DNA from: Acidobacteriota bacterium
GTDB taxonomy: Bacteria > Acidobacteriota > Blastocatellia > RBC074
Direction: 5' to 3'
Length of the DNA: 9,342 bases
Assembly (NCBI GenBank): GCA_013140935.1
Contig: JABFSD010001204.1
Location: forward strand, 1-9,342
Position numbers and translations under genes: made by a program. The notes under the pieces were generated by a model. It was given only the letters and a program-made list of their open reading frames with translations, was not told where the DNA came from and made no database searches. Every line of letters starts with the position of its first letter. The first letter of the stretch is position 1. Shown piece by piece: positions 1-5,792 of this stretch.

Positions 1-1928
1 CCCCAGCGCATTTCATTGTCAATGCTAGGGTTAGCCTCAGTGGGGACAGTGGGGACAGTGAATTCCGGCGGAAGTGGCAGCGAGAAGTTTCCGAACACCC
101 TTCGGAAGGCTTCACGGTCGAAAATGATTGCGGGCTTGTCTCGGAGTTCTTCACTCCGGCTTTTGATTTTTTTGCGCTTGAGACCAATCTTCGAGAGTTC
201 CCGTCCGATCCACGGCGCGTCATATCTCTTCTTTTCTGACCGCCCCTCGTTTAGCACTTCGACAATTTGTTCCACGCGGGCAAACACGATGGGCTTACCT
301 TCAACAGGCTTGGCGTCTTCATCAAACTTTTTCCAAGTGACCGTTTCTTTTTCTTCTTCGCCATCCACGTCAAAAAGGAGCCGATGAACGATGTCCACCA
401 GTCGCCCGTCAAAGGTCTGTTGCTTCTCGCCCGCTGCGTCTTCCGTCCTTCCCTCCAGCATCCGGGCGAATTCGGCTTTGAGGTTCGCGTCGCCGATCAG
501 GCCATAAACCGGAATGGCAATCTGAACGAAGCGCGGCTCGATTTGATATTCCTTCAGTTCGCGTTCGGCATCGTCCAGCGTTTGCTCAAAATCCGTGTGC
601 CAGTTCCGCAATCGCCACAGATAAAGTTTCGCGCGCAAGTCGGCAAAGTCATTAAGCATGCGCGCAGTGAGCCGAAAGGGGATGTCTGTGCGACTGGTCT
701 TTTGCAGTTGCACGCCGACACAACGCGACTCGAAAGCGGGGCTGTCAGTCAGTTTTAACCCGCCCAAAAGTTTGGGGCCGAACGCCGAAAACATCTTGAT
801 CGTCATTTGCCCGTCCGCGCCTTTCTCGCAACGCGGGATGGTCGTGATGCGTTGAAAGCCGCAGTTCAAAATTTGCATTAAGGCTTCGCTGTCTTCACTG
901 CCCGCCGATGCGTTGAATTCGTCTATGACCAACGTCGGCTGATAGGCGTCCATCGTTCGATAGAGGCTCGCGGCGCTGGGGCTTGTCACCAAAACAGGCC
1001 GCAAACAGAGCATGCCGACCGTGCCGATGAACCGGCTCTTGCCGCTGCCTCTCTCGCCTGTCGCGCGAAAGTAAGAAATCTCGTTGAGCTTGTCGCTGAT
1101 GTAAGAAAGGCGCACGTACTTTGCTGCCAGCTTCCGTTCCCGTGTCGGCACATCAGAGTAACGATTGATGCAGGCTTCTATCTCAGCATCGAGCGAGGCT
1201 TCACTTTCGTATTCCGTCAACTTATCCGGCAGAAACAATCCGCCTTGCATCAGGAAGTCGTCTTGCAAAGTACGGTACTCACCTTCATCGGCTTTCACCT
1301 TGCGGCTGTAAGTCACGGCGCGCGTGCTTGGGTCGTAAACGGCAAAGACACCACCGGCAATTTGTTCGATCAAACGCCCGTCGGCGAGCGCCTTGAAAAT
1401 GACCTGGCGCGGCTGGCCGTCGCCTTCTTCGTCGTCGTCAATCGCCGCCGCTACGTTGTCGTAACGATCAGCCATTGCGAGCAAAGCCTTATGCACGGTG
1501 CGCGCTTCGGCTTCAGCGTAATTGAGTTGCTTGACGAACTTCGCGCGGTCGTCGGCCTTGTCGAGCGTGAGCGCGTCGCGGTGCAACACGCTGTCGCAGT
1601 TGCGCGCCACGAGCTTCACCTTGCCACGTTCGGCAGGCGCAAGCTCCAACGTCAACTTGCCGTCAAACAACGTCTCTGTGAGAAAGCGCGCCGGAGCTTC
1701 CGCTTCGCCCAACATCGTGCGAATCGTCGCAACGTGTTCGCGGTTCGCGTCACGTCCGCCGTTGATGAACCGCACGCACGAAAGCGCGCCGTTGCTGTAA
1801 AGGGTAACTGGCTTGTTCGGATGCGCATCGTCACGGCAGGCCGGACATTCAAACGTGATGCTGCCATCCGCTTGTTGCCGCGCATCAGGAAAGACTTTCG
1901 CCACTGTGTTGATTGAATGGTTTGTCAT
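1..1928 (-). CDS. Primase/helicase-like P-loop ATPase of the element (3' end cut off by window)
   Basis: The frame is open from ATG 1928 to the left edge: 642 codons without a stop. GGAGG at 1937-1941 sits 8 nt before the ATG. The N-terminus has FECPAC (Cys28, Cys31), His36 and Cys51, which resembles a CHC2-type primase zinc-binding knuckle but does not match the full spacing. The middle carries a Walker A motif GERGSGKS (residues 291-298) and a Walker B motif LVIDEFN (333-339). SAFGPKLLGG (381-390) and an arginine in FESRCVGVQL (399-408) sit where sensor and arginine-finger residues occur in D5/DUF3631-like ATPases. The likely role is DNA unwinding, or primase-coupled helicase, at the element's replication origin. 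Its start overlaps the stop of the zinc-ribbon gene as ATGA, so the two are probably translationally coupled. The tail holds a TVPTVPT repeat. The ATPase is certain; primase activity is inferred. Confidence 0.85.
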   Translation of the reverse strand, partial: MTNHSINTVAKVFPDARQQADGSITFECPACRDDAHPNKPVTLYSNGALSCVRFINGGRDANREHVATIRTMLGEAEAPARFLTETLFDGKLTLELAPAERGKVKLVARNCDSVLHRDALTLDKADDRAKFVKQLNYAEAEARTVHKALLAMADRYDNVAAAIDDDEEGDGQPRQVIFKALADGRLIEQIAGGVFAVYDPSTRAVTYSRKVKADEGEYRTLQDDFLMQGGLFLPDKLTEYESEASLDAEIEACINRYSDVPTRERKLAAKYVRLSYISDKLNEISYFRATGERGSGKSRFIGTVGMLCLRPVLVTSPSAASLYRTMDAYQPTLVIDEFNASAGSEDSEALMQILNCGFQRITTIPRCEKGADGQMTIKMFSAFGPKLLGGLKLTDSPAFESRCVGVQLQKTSRTDIPFRLTARMLNDFADLRAKLYLWRLRNWHTDFEQTLDDAERELKEYQIEPRFVQIAIPVYGLIGDANLKAEFARMLEGRTEDAAGEKQQTFDGRLVDIVHRLLFDVDGEEEKETVTWKKFDEDAKPVEGKPIVFARVEQIVEVLNEGRSEKKRYDAPWIGRELSKIGLKRKKIKSRSEELRDKPAIIFDREAFRRVFGNFSLPLPPEFTVPTVPTEANPSIDNEMRW

Positions 1929-2122
1929 CGACACCGCCTCCAAGTCGGCAAAGGAATGCGCCGCCGAGACTGGGTAGTCTCGGCGGCAATCGTGGTGGTA
2001 TCGCGGTACGTGGCGCAGGTGTCGCACAGCGTACCAGTCGAGCGGTACTGCGGCGCGTGGCTGTCCGCCAGGTCGTCGCCGCAGGTCGCGCAGGTCGCGT
2101 GATCGTAGGTAGTGGTCAGCAT
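1925..2122 (-). CDS. Small four-cysteine zinc-ribbon protein
   Basis: This is a 65-residue basic protein with two CxxC knuckles, CATC (Cys11, Cys14) and CDTC (Cys33, Cys36). It would bind one structural zinc. The C-terminal tail is Arg-rich (QSRRR, WRRCR). The ATG at 2122 follows a GAGGGGG Shine-Dalgarno about 7 nt upstream. The frame is open further upstream to a TTG at 2305, but no ribosome site supports that start. The stop TGA overlaps the primase-like gene's ATG (ATGA at 1928-1925), typical of a coupled pair, so the protein may work with the replication ATPase or bind nearby DNA. A perfect 12-bp hairpin (1960-1987) lies inside the gene, just upstream of the next ribosome site. I do not recognise a named family; the fold call rests on the cysteine spacing. 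Confidence 0.65.
   Translation of the reverse strand: MLTTTYDHATCATCGDDLADSHAPQYRSTGTLCDTCATYRDTTTIAAETTQSRRRIPLPTWRRCR
1960..1987 (-). promoter_or_regulatory. Perfect 12-bp hairpin just upstream of the primase-like gene's ribosome site
   Basis: GCCGCCGAGACT and AGTCTCGGCGGC are exact inverted copies around a 4-nt loop. In the leftward mRNA the hairpin ends about 19 nt before the GGAGG of the ATPase gene. It lies within the coding sequence of the zinc-ribbon gene. Ribosomes finishing that gene would have to melt it, so a part in translational coupling or replication control is possible. No T-run follows, so it does not look like an intrinsic terminator. Function is inferred only from position. 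Confidence 0.5.
2081..2098. repeat. 9-bp tandem repeat (two units) in the zinc-ribbon gene
   Basis: GCAGGTCGC occurs twice in direct succession. Read leftward it falls at the first CxxC knuckle of the zinc-ribbon protein and gives the repeated Ala-Thr-Cys stretch there. It keeps the reading frame. It may be a small in-frame duplication. Confidence 0.6.
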
Positions 2123-2448
2123 GCGGTCACCCCCTCGCCACGAAATAGGCCGACTCGAATTCGAGTCGCCACACTGGACGGCGATTGCGGCGCACGTCGT
2201 CGCGAGCGCACGCACGCGGCGCAAATTGGGCGCACGGTTGGCGGGCAACCACGACGAATCGTGAACGCGCGTGCCGTTGCGGGTCGGCAACGACAGCGCG
2301 AACAAATTTTGAGATTGTGGATTGCGGCAGTGTGCGGCTGGGTTATAATCGCAGTGTTCGTACTGCCAATTAGCCGCCCGCTCAATTGGTTCGAGAAAGC
2401 CGTAGCGCCTGCCAAGTTCGCTGCGGCTTTCGTGCGTTTAGCTCTCAT
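2116..2448 (-). CDS. Doubtful Cys/Arg-rich 110-aa protein between excisionase and zinc-ribbon gene
   Basis: The ATG at 2448 overlaps the excisionase stop as ATGA. The frame ends 7 nt inside the next gene, which fits a coupled operon gene. It contains six cysteines (49, 52, 54, 68, 76, 79), including CSRC and CAAC pairs that could bind zinc. Against it: the residue mix is poor in acidic residues and rich in Arg, Ala and Thr, and all three leftward frames are open across about 2140-2320. A good sigma70-like promoter (2342-2369) and a perfect 18-bp palindrome (2151-2168) also lie within it. The stretch may instead be a regulatory leader for the zinc-ribbon and primase-like genes. The Cys pairs could be chance, because the G/C-rich strand readily yields Cys codons. 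Confidence 0.4.
   Translation of the reverse strand: MRAKRTKAAANLAGATAFSNQLSGRLIGSTNTAIITQPHTAAIHNLKICSRCRCRPATARAFTIRRGCPPTVRPICAACVRSRRRAPQSPSSVATRIRVGLFRGEGVTAC
2151..2168. promoter_or_regulatory. Perfect 18-bp palindrome, operator candidate
   Basis: CGACTCGAATTCGAGTCG is an uninterrupted perfect palindrome. It lies 28 bp upstream of the zinc-ribbon start codon and downstream of a promoter-like sequence at 2342-2369. Such symmetry suits a dimeric DNA-binding protein. The partner is unknown; the excisionase-like protein and the zinc-ribbon proteins are local candidates. Confidence 0.45.
2342..2369 (-). promoter_or_regulatory. Sigma70-like promoter for zinc-ribbon/primase genes
   Basis: Read leftward, TTGGCA (2369-2364) and TATAAC (2347-2342) are separated by 16 bp. 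Each matches its consensus hexamer at five of six positions. Transcription would begin around 2335 and run into the zinc-ribbon and ATPase genes with a leader of about 200 nt that includes the 2151-2168 palindrome. The overlapping TTATAA also gives a -10-like box on the other strand, but with a weak -35 and no gene to serve. Confidence 0.4.
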
Positions 2449-2660
2449 TGGTCGCGCCCCCCTTTCGCCTGACGTTCGGCGCGTCGCCAAAATTCGGTCA
2501 CGTGAGATTCGCCGTAATAGACGCGATTGCCGACACGATAGAAGCTCACACGATTGGCCTTGCGCCAGCGGTGCAGCGTGATGCGGCAACCGATGCCGAA
2601 TAGTTTTAGTTCGGCGGCTTCAGCTTCGGTGTAGCGTTTCTCAACTGATTTGGTTTCCAC
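2445..2660 (-). CDS. Excisionase-like / MerR-type winged helix-turn-helix DNA-binding protein
   Basis: This is a 71-residue protein with the plan of HTH_17 excisionase family proteins. It runs YTEAEAAEL (helix), ITLHRWRKANRV (recognition region), FYRVGNRVYY (beta wing), then HVTEFWRR. Members bind DNA beside the attachment site and direct the integrase towards excision, or act as element repressors. I chose GTG at 2660 because GGAGG at 2669-2673 sits exactly 8 nt upstream. The longer frame from a GTG at 2699 would start inside a hairpin and lacks a ribosome site. The stop overlaps the ATG of the next leftward frame (ATGA). The family is clear. The excisionase role is inferred from the linked integrase, although about 1.4 kb separates the two genes, so a regulator role is also possible. 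Confidence 0.8.
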   Translation of the reverse strand: METKSVEKRYTEAEAAELKLFGIGCRITLHRWRKANRVSFYRVGNRVYYGESHVTEFWRRAERQAKGGRDQ

Positions 2661-2668
2661 TTTGAAAT

Positions 2669-2673
2669 CCTCC
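2669..2673 (-). promoter_or_regulatory. Shine-Dalgarno that fixes the excisionase GTG start
   Basis: GGAGG on the leftward strand, 8 nt before the GTG at 2660. It favours this start over the upstream GTG at 2699. Confidence 0.7.
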
Positions 2674-2691
2674 AAAATGCAAAAAGGTTGT

Positions 2692-2713
2692 GCTGCCACT
2701 GTCGAGTGGCAGC
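2692..2713. promoter_or_regulatory. Hairpin/inverted repeat in the excisionase leader
   Basis: GCTGCCAC and GTGGCAGC form a perfect 8-bp stem with a 6-nt loop, about 20 bp upstream of the excisionase ribosome site. In the leftward direction a TTTTT run (2682-2686) follows after six bases, so it could act as a weak terminator or attenuator, or be an operator. It shares the GGCAGC core with the inverted repeat at 2725-2761. Confidence 0.45.
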
Positions 2714-2724
2714 GCGATCGTTGC

Positions 2725-2761
2725 GGGCAGCCCGTTCGACGCCAATCTAACCGGGCTGCCC
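2725..2761. terminator. 10-bp inverted repeat after the 394-aa gene; terminator or operator
   Basis: GGGCAGCCCG (2725-2734) and CGGGCTGCCC (2752-2761) are exact inverted copies separated by 17 bp. The pair lies 57 bp beyond the stop codon of the leftward 394-aa gene. It lacks a following T-run in that direction, so a Rho-independent terminator is not proven. Each arm is itself partly palindromic, so two small hairpins or one long one could form. It may also be the control region of the excisionase operon. Confidence 0.4.
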
Positions 2762-2817
2762 AATACTTTTATTCTGTTGCATTTCGTTGCCCCTTGTACC
2801 GGGCAGGAAATTATTTT

Positions 2818-4002
2818 TTATTTTTTGTCCGGCCTTTTTTCAATAATTTCCTCCCAACTGATGCTGTATGTGTCCATTTTCCGTTTCAGTGTTTTCTGTG
2901 CAGAGTCTTTGTTCTGTCCTTTCTGCCCACTGCTTTTCGGTTTTCCGTATCCCATAGCCATTGCAACGTTTCCCTTATCCAGTGTGACTACAATGGCAGC
3001 CGCTTTCTGCGCTTTCTCGAGAAACTCTGAGCGGTTTCTTTGCCATGCTTCCGTTTGAGGTCGCACCGGAGGTCTGCCTGGGTCTTGAAACGCTTCTTCA
3101 AACAATCCCAGCCAGCGGTCTATGTCTCTGTAAAAGTATTCTTTTTTCAGTTCAGTAAGAGAGCGGGCTTTCAGTTCACGCTCATGTTTCCCTTCTTTTA
3201 TGGATTGCAACGGCATTGCTGCTATCCATGCCGTTTCAAAGAGAAGGTTCAGCGCAAAAAAATAGGTGTGGCCCAACCGATCCCAAATAAGATCAGACAC
3301 ATGCGCTGCAAAGGTTGTCGCATTCGCTTCAAGGTCTTCTGTGCTTGCGTCTTGTGTGAAGTTGTCTTGTTTCCTTTTCCAAATATCAATAATCTCATCG
3401 CGCAACAGATGGGCTATTCGCTTATGGTCGTATGTCCATAGCTGTGAGGCTTGAAACATTTCGTCAACTGCCTGTGCTATTCGTCCTTTTTCGTTATCAA
3501 AGGCGCCCGTTTGCCCCAACCGCGTTTCCCGCAGATGCAGTATGCGATAGCGCTTCATGCCAAACCGAGCAACGTTGTGTTGGTACTCTTGATGTGTAGG
3601 CAAAGACCCGCCAACAATTTCAGGAGGTTCTCTATTGATTTTGTGAATACGAGGCACAGCGTAGTAAAAGGATTCCGCCAACAACTCTGCTAAACACACG
3701 CTTAGTTTCCCTTCAAGATTGGCGAAAAAATGGTCTATCGTTACTTTGGTGAAATCGCCAATAATCTTTTTCTGTTCGGCACTAGAGAGAGAGTCATTAG
3801 GGGATTTCCTTTGATCATTTAATAAATGTTCAATCTGCTCATACATTTTCAAATGCAAATCCAAAATCCCCGCAAAAATAAACCTGCTTTTCTCTGGAAG
3901 GTTTATGAATTTCATTAGCCCAATACCGTCGAGTATGGTGCTAGCTACGTTTTGAATAATGGCGGCTTGCACATCTGCGTTTACCGCTTCCTGTTTTTCC
4001 AT
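2818..4002 (-). CDS. Unrecognised 394-aa mostly helical protein, putative element cargo
   Basis: I do not recognise this protein. It is predicted largely alpha-helical and soluble, with no signal peptide. One hydrophobic stretch (about 247-262, around FFALNLLFETAWIAAM) is more likely a buried helix than a membrane span. The last 40 residues are Lys-rich (GYGKPKSSGQKGQ, KTLKRKMD) and probably flexible and nucleic-acid friendly, ending near SWEEIIEKR. No Walker, nuclease, HEPN RxxxxH or toxin motif is evident. The ATG at 4002 has GGGAGG upstream with a short 4-nt spacer. By eye the gene is clearly more AT-rich than the integrase, excisionase and ATPase genes, which suggests separate acquisition. 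It lies between integrase and Xis-like gene, a common cargo slot, so defence or superinfection exclusion is a reasonable but untested idea. That it is a real gene is well supported by length and ribosome site. Confidence 0.8.
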   Translation of the reverse strand: MEKQEAVNADVQAAIIQNVASTILDGIGLMKFINLPEKSRFIFAGILDLHLKMYEQIEHLLNDQRKSPNDSLSSAEQKKIIGDFTKVTIDHFFANLEGKLSVCLAELLAESFYYAVPRIHKINREPPEIVGGSLPTHQEYQHNVARFGMKRYRILHLRETRLGQTGAFDNEKGRIAQAVDEMFQASQLWTYDHKRIAHLLRDEIIDIWKRKQDNFTQDASTEDLEANATTFAAHVSDLIWDRLGHTYFFALNLLFETAWIAAMPLQSIKEGKHERELKARSLTELKKEYFYRDIDRWLGLFEEAFQDPGRPPVRPQTEAWQRNRSEFLEKAQKAAAIVVTLDKGNVAMAMGYGKPKSSGQKGQNKDSAQKTLKRKMDTYSISWEEIIEKRPDKK

Positions 4003-4030
4003 ATAGCCTCCCGTGGCCTTCCTGATTTGT

Positions 4031-4099
4031 TTTCGGCGCGCATCACGCTCAGGAATGCGTGACCAGTCGGTTAATTACTCCGACTGTTGCGCGCCGAAA
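4031..4099. other. 69-nt sequence able to fold as a perfect three-way junction
   Basis: The outer stem is TTTCGGCGCGC (4031-4041) with GCGCGCCGAAA (4089-4099), 11 perfect pairs. Inside it are two complete hairpins side by side: TCACGC/GCGTGA (4043-4048 and 4057-4062) and CAGTCGG/CCGACTG (4064-4070 and 4080-4086). Only four bases are left unpaired at the junction. It fills most of the gap between the integrase stop and the 394-aa gene's ribosome site. No T-run flanks it on either strand. It could be a structured RNA element, a single-strand DNA signal such as a replication or recombination site, or a barrier that insulates the two genes. The pairing is seen directly; the function is unknown. 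Confidence 0.6.
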
Positions 4100-4107
4100 G
4101 TTGAAGG

Positions 4108-5232
4108 TCAGTTCACGTAAGCACTGACCGTTTCAAATGCGTTTTGTTCGTGCCAGGCGTCGAGCGCATCGGCTCCGCGCTTCACCGTTTGCTCCGTCGC
4201 GTTGGCGTAAATGGCGAAGGCTGACAGCGTGCTGTGACCGCTCAGGCGCATAATTTCAGGAATGGGGATTCCTGACGCTACCCAGCGCGTGATGCACGTA
4301 TGTCGGCAATCGTGAAACTTGAAGGCTTCGACATTCGCTTCACGGCAGGCCGTTTCCCAGCTTCGTTTGAAGTTGTCGCGGATGCCGAATACGAGATCGT
4401 CTTGATCTTTCGGCGAGACATTCCAAAGGCGCGTCAGTTCGGCGTGCAAGCGCGACGTAAGGCCGACGGTGCGCGGCTTGGCTGTCTTGCTGTTCATGGC
4501 GATGACGGCAATGGTTCGGCCTTCTAAATCTACATCGCGCCAACACAGCTTGAGCAGTTCGCCTTTGCGCATCGCCGTATCGAGCGCGGCAATGATGATC
4601 GGGCGAATGTGCGCGCGCCCGTCCGTACACGCATCGAGCAAGCGGCCTTCTTCGGCTTTGCTCAGGACGCGCGTGCGTTTCACCTCATCGGCCTTGCTGA
4701 TGATCTTTTCGAGCCGTTCAAAGGGATTGACCAGCAACCAGCCTTCACGCTTGGCGAAGGCAAAGACGGCGCGCAGCGTTTCGAGTTCACGATTGACCGA
4801 TGCGATGCTGCGGGGTTTGCCGCGTACCGTCTCAGTTTTGAGCCGCAGCATTTTGAAGGCTTCGACATCTGAGGGTGTCACGTCTTTGATGCGCTTCTTG
4901 CCGAAGTGAGCTTTGAGGGTTGCGGCGTAAAGTTTCGGGCTGCGCCAACTGCGCATCCCGGCTACTTTGCGGTCGTTGTGATATTCGGCGGGTTTGACCT
5001 TCGCGGTAACGTAGGCGTCTATCAGGTCTGACATTTTGAGCCGCGCGCCTTCGAGCGGCTTTGAGCCGAAGTCTTTGTATTGCTGGCGCAACTCATCGAG
5101 TAATTCGGTGGCTTCGGTTTTGGTGGTCGCGTTGCGCGTGATGTTGCGCCGCTTGCCGTCCGGGGTTGAATAAGTGATGCGGGCAACCCATACTTTGCCC
5201 TGTTTGAAAACGTATCCTTTGCGAGCTTTCAT
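4108..5232 (-). CDS. int: Tyrosine recombinase (phage-type integrase)
   Basis: This 374-residue protein has the full catalytic set of the tyrosine recombinases: Arg222 (TAMRKGELL), Lys249 (NSKTAKPR), His307 and Arg310 in HDCRH, His333 (LSGHST) and the nucleophile Tyr342 (AIYANA). The N-terminal segment (about 1-50) carries the arm-binding-type fold with KVWVARITY. Residues 66-175 form the SAM-like core-binding domain, and about 190-350 the catalytic domain. It would recombine the element's attP with the tRNA-Arg gene by strand exchange through a 3'-phosphotyrosine link. The length is normal and no key residue is missing, so it is probably active. AGGAG lies 9 nt before the ATG. The start faces the attachment site about 170 bp away. 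Repeats within its upstream region could let it repress itself. The downstream gene is the unknown 394-aa cargo. Confidence 0.95.
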   Translation of the reverse strand: MKARKGYVFKQGKVWVARITYSTPDGKRRNITRNATTKTEATELLDELRQQYKDFGSKPLEGARLKMSDLIDAYVTAKVKPAEYHNDRKVAGMRSWRSPKLYAATLKAHFGKKRIKDVTPSDVEAFKMLRLKTETVRGKPRSIASVNRELETLRAVFAFAKREGWLLVNPFERLEKIISKADEVKRTRVLSKAEEGRLLDACTDGRAHIRPIIIAALDTAMRKGELLKLCWRDVDLEGRTIAVIAMNSKTAKPRTVGLTSRLHAELTRLWNVSPKDQDDLVFGIRDNFKRSWETACREANVEAFKFHDCRHTCITRWVASGIPIPEIMRLSGHSTLSAFAIYANATEQTVKRGADALDAWHEQNAFETVSAYVN

Positions 5233-5250
5233 TCGTTATGACTCCTGTGA

Positions 5251-5274
5251 ACAACACATTGCTACAACACATTG
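5251..5274. repeat. Two 11-bp direct repeats, putative integrase or Xis arm-type sites
   Basis: ACAACACATTG occurs at 5251-5261 and again at 5264-5274, a 13-bp period. A related CAACACGTT lies at 5359-5367. They stand between the integrase start and the tRNA-fragment core, where attP arm sites occur in lambda- and P4-type systems. A TACAAT box on the leftward strand (5281-5276) adjoins them and could be the integrase -10, although no good -35 is seen. Binding could therefore also control int expression. Confidence 0.5.
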
Positions 5275-5401
5275 GATTGTAACACGGAGTCATTGTTAGC
5301 TGCGCAAAGCTACAAGAAAAGAGCTAGTAAAGGCTTGATAAGCTATGAGTTACGCCCGCAACACGTTACAACCTGTCAAGGGATGGCAACGTGCAGGGTA
5401 C

Positions 5402-5449
<48 letters not shown>

Positions 5450-5466
5450 GTAAAACCCTTTTAATT

Positions 5467-5497
5467 ACGGGCATCAAGAGGTGCCCGTTTCTGTTTT
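5467..5497 (+). terminator. Intrinsic terminator of the original tRNA-Arg gene
   Basis: ACGGGCA (5467-5473) pairs with TGCCCGT (5482-5488) around an 8-nt loop, followed by TTCTGTTTT. It starts about 20 bp after the tRNA fragment, in the same direction. It marks the chromosomal side of the element junction and is now separated from the tRNA promoter. Confidence 0.75.
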
Positions 5498-5780
5498 ACT
5501 ACCACGATTACCTCCGCCGTTAGTAGCGATTGATAGCGTTTTACTCTTGCCTAAAGTTTCTACTGACGCGCATCTATCCTAAACACGTAGCAATTCCGCA
5601 GTGGTTTCGCGTGTAGCTTTGAGCATGTGCTGCGATTTCCCCCCAGAGGTCGTGGAATGCCTTCCTTCAACTGCATACTCCGATTGTCTCACGCATGGAT
5701 TGCTCTGCCTTTCGTGTTGTATGCTCGCGCTTACCTCAGGCGAATCAATCTCAAGCGCAGATTCATTACCAAACTCATTC
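5498..5780. other. Intergenic stretch before mqnD
   Basis: No credible gene is seen between the tRNA terminator and the mqnD ribosome site. The rightward frame of mqnD stays open back to about 5601, but that extension is Cys/Ser-rich, unlike MqnD proteins, and has no ribosome site. I could not identify a convincing -35/-10 pair, though the mqnD promoter should be in this stretch. Confidence 0.5.
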
Positions 5781-5792
5781 GAGGATTTATCT

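Noticed and set aside
1913..2581. 222-aa rightward open frame, and a 223-aa one at 1245-1916
   Set aside because: Both are Arg/Ala/Val-rich shadows of the leftward genes, without ribosome sites or domains.
2650..3693. Several rightward frames of 80-133 aa
   Set aside because: They lie opposite the 394-aa gene, are rich in Phe, Cys and Ser as expected for antisense of a Lys/Glu-rich protein, and have no ribosome sites.
4031..4099. Integron attC site
   Set aside because: It folds well but lacks the terminal attC core boxes (GTTRRRY and its complement) and no integron-type integrase insertion was seen in the recombinase here.
5601..5792. 64-residue N-terminal extension of MqnD
   Set aside because: Cys/Ser-rich, not part of MqnD proteins, and the ribosome site and homology both point to 5793.
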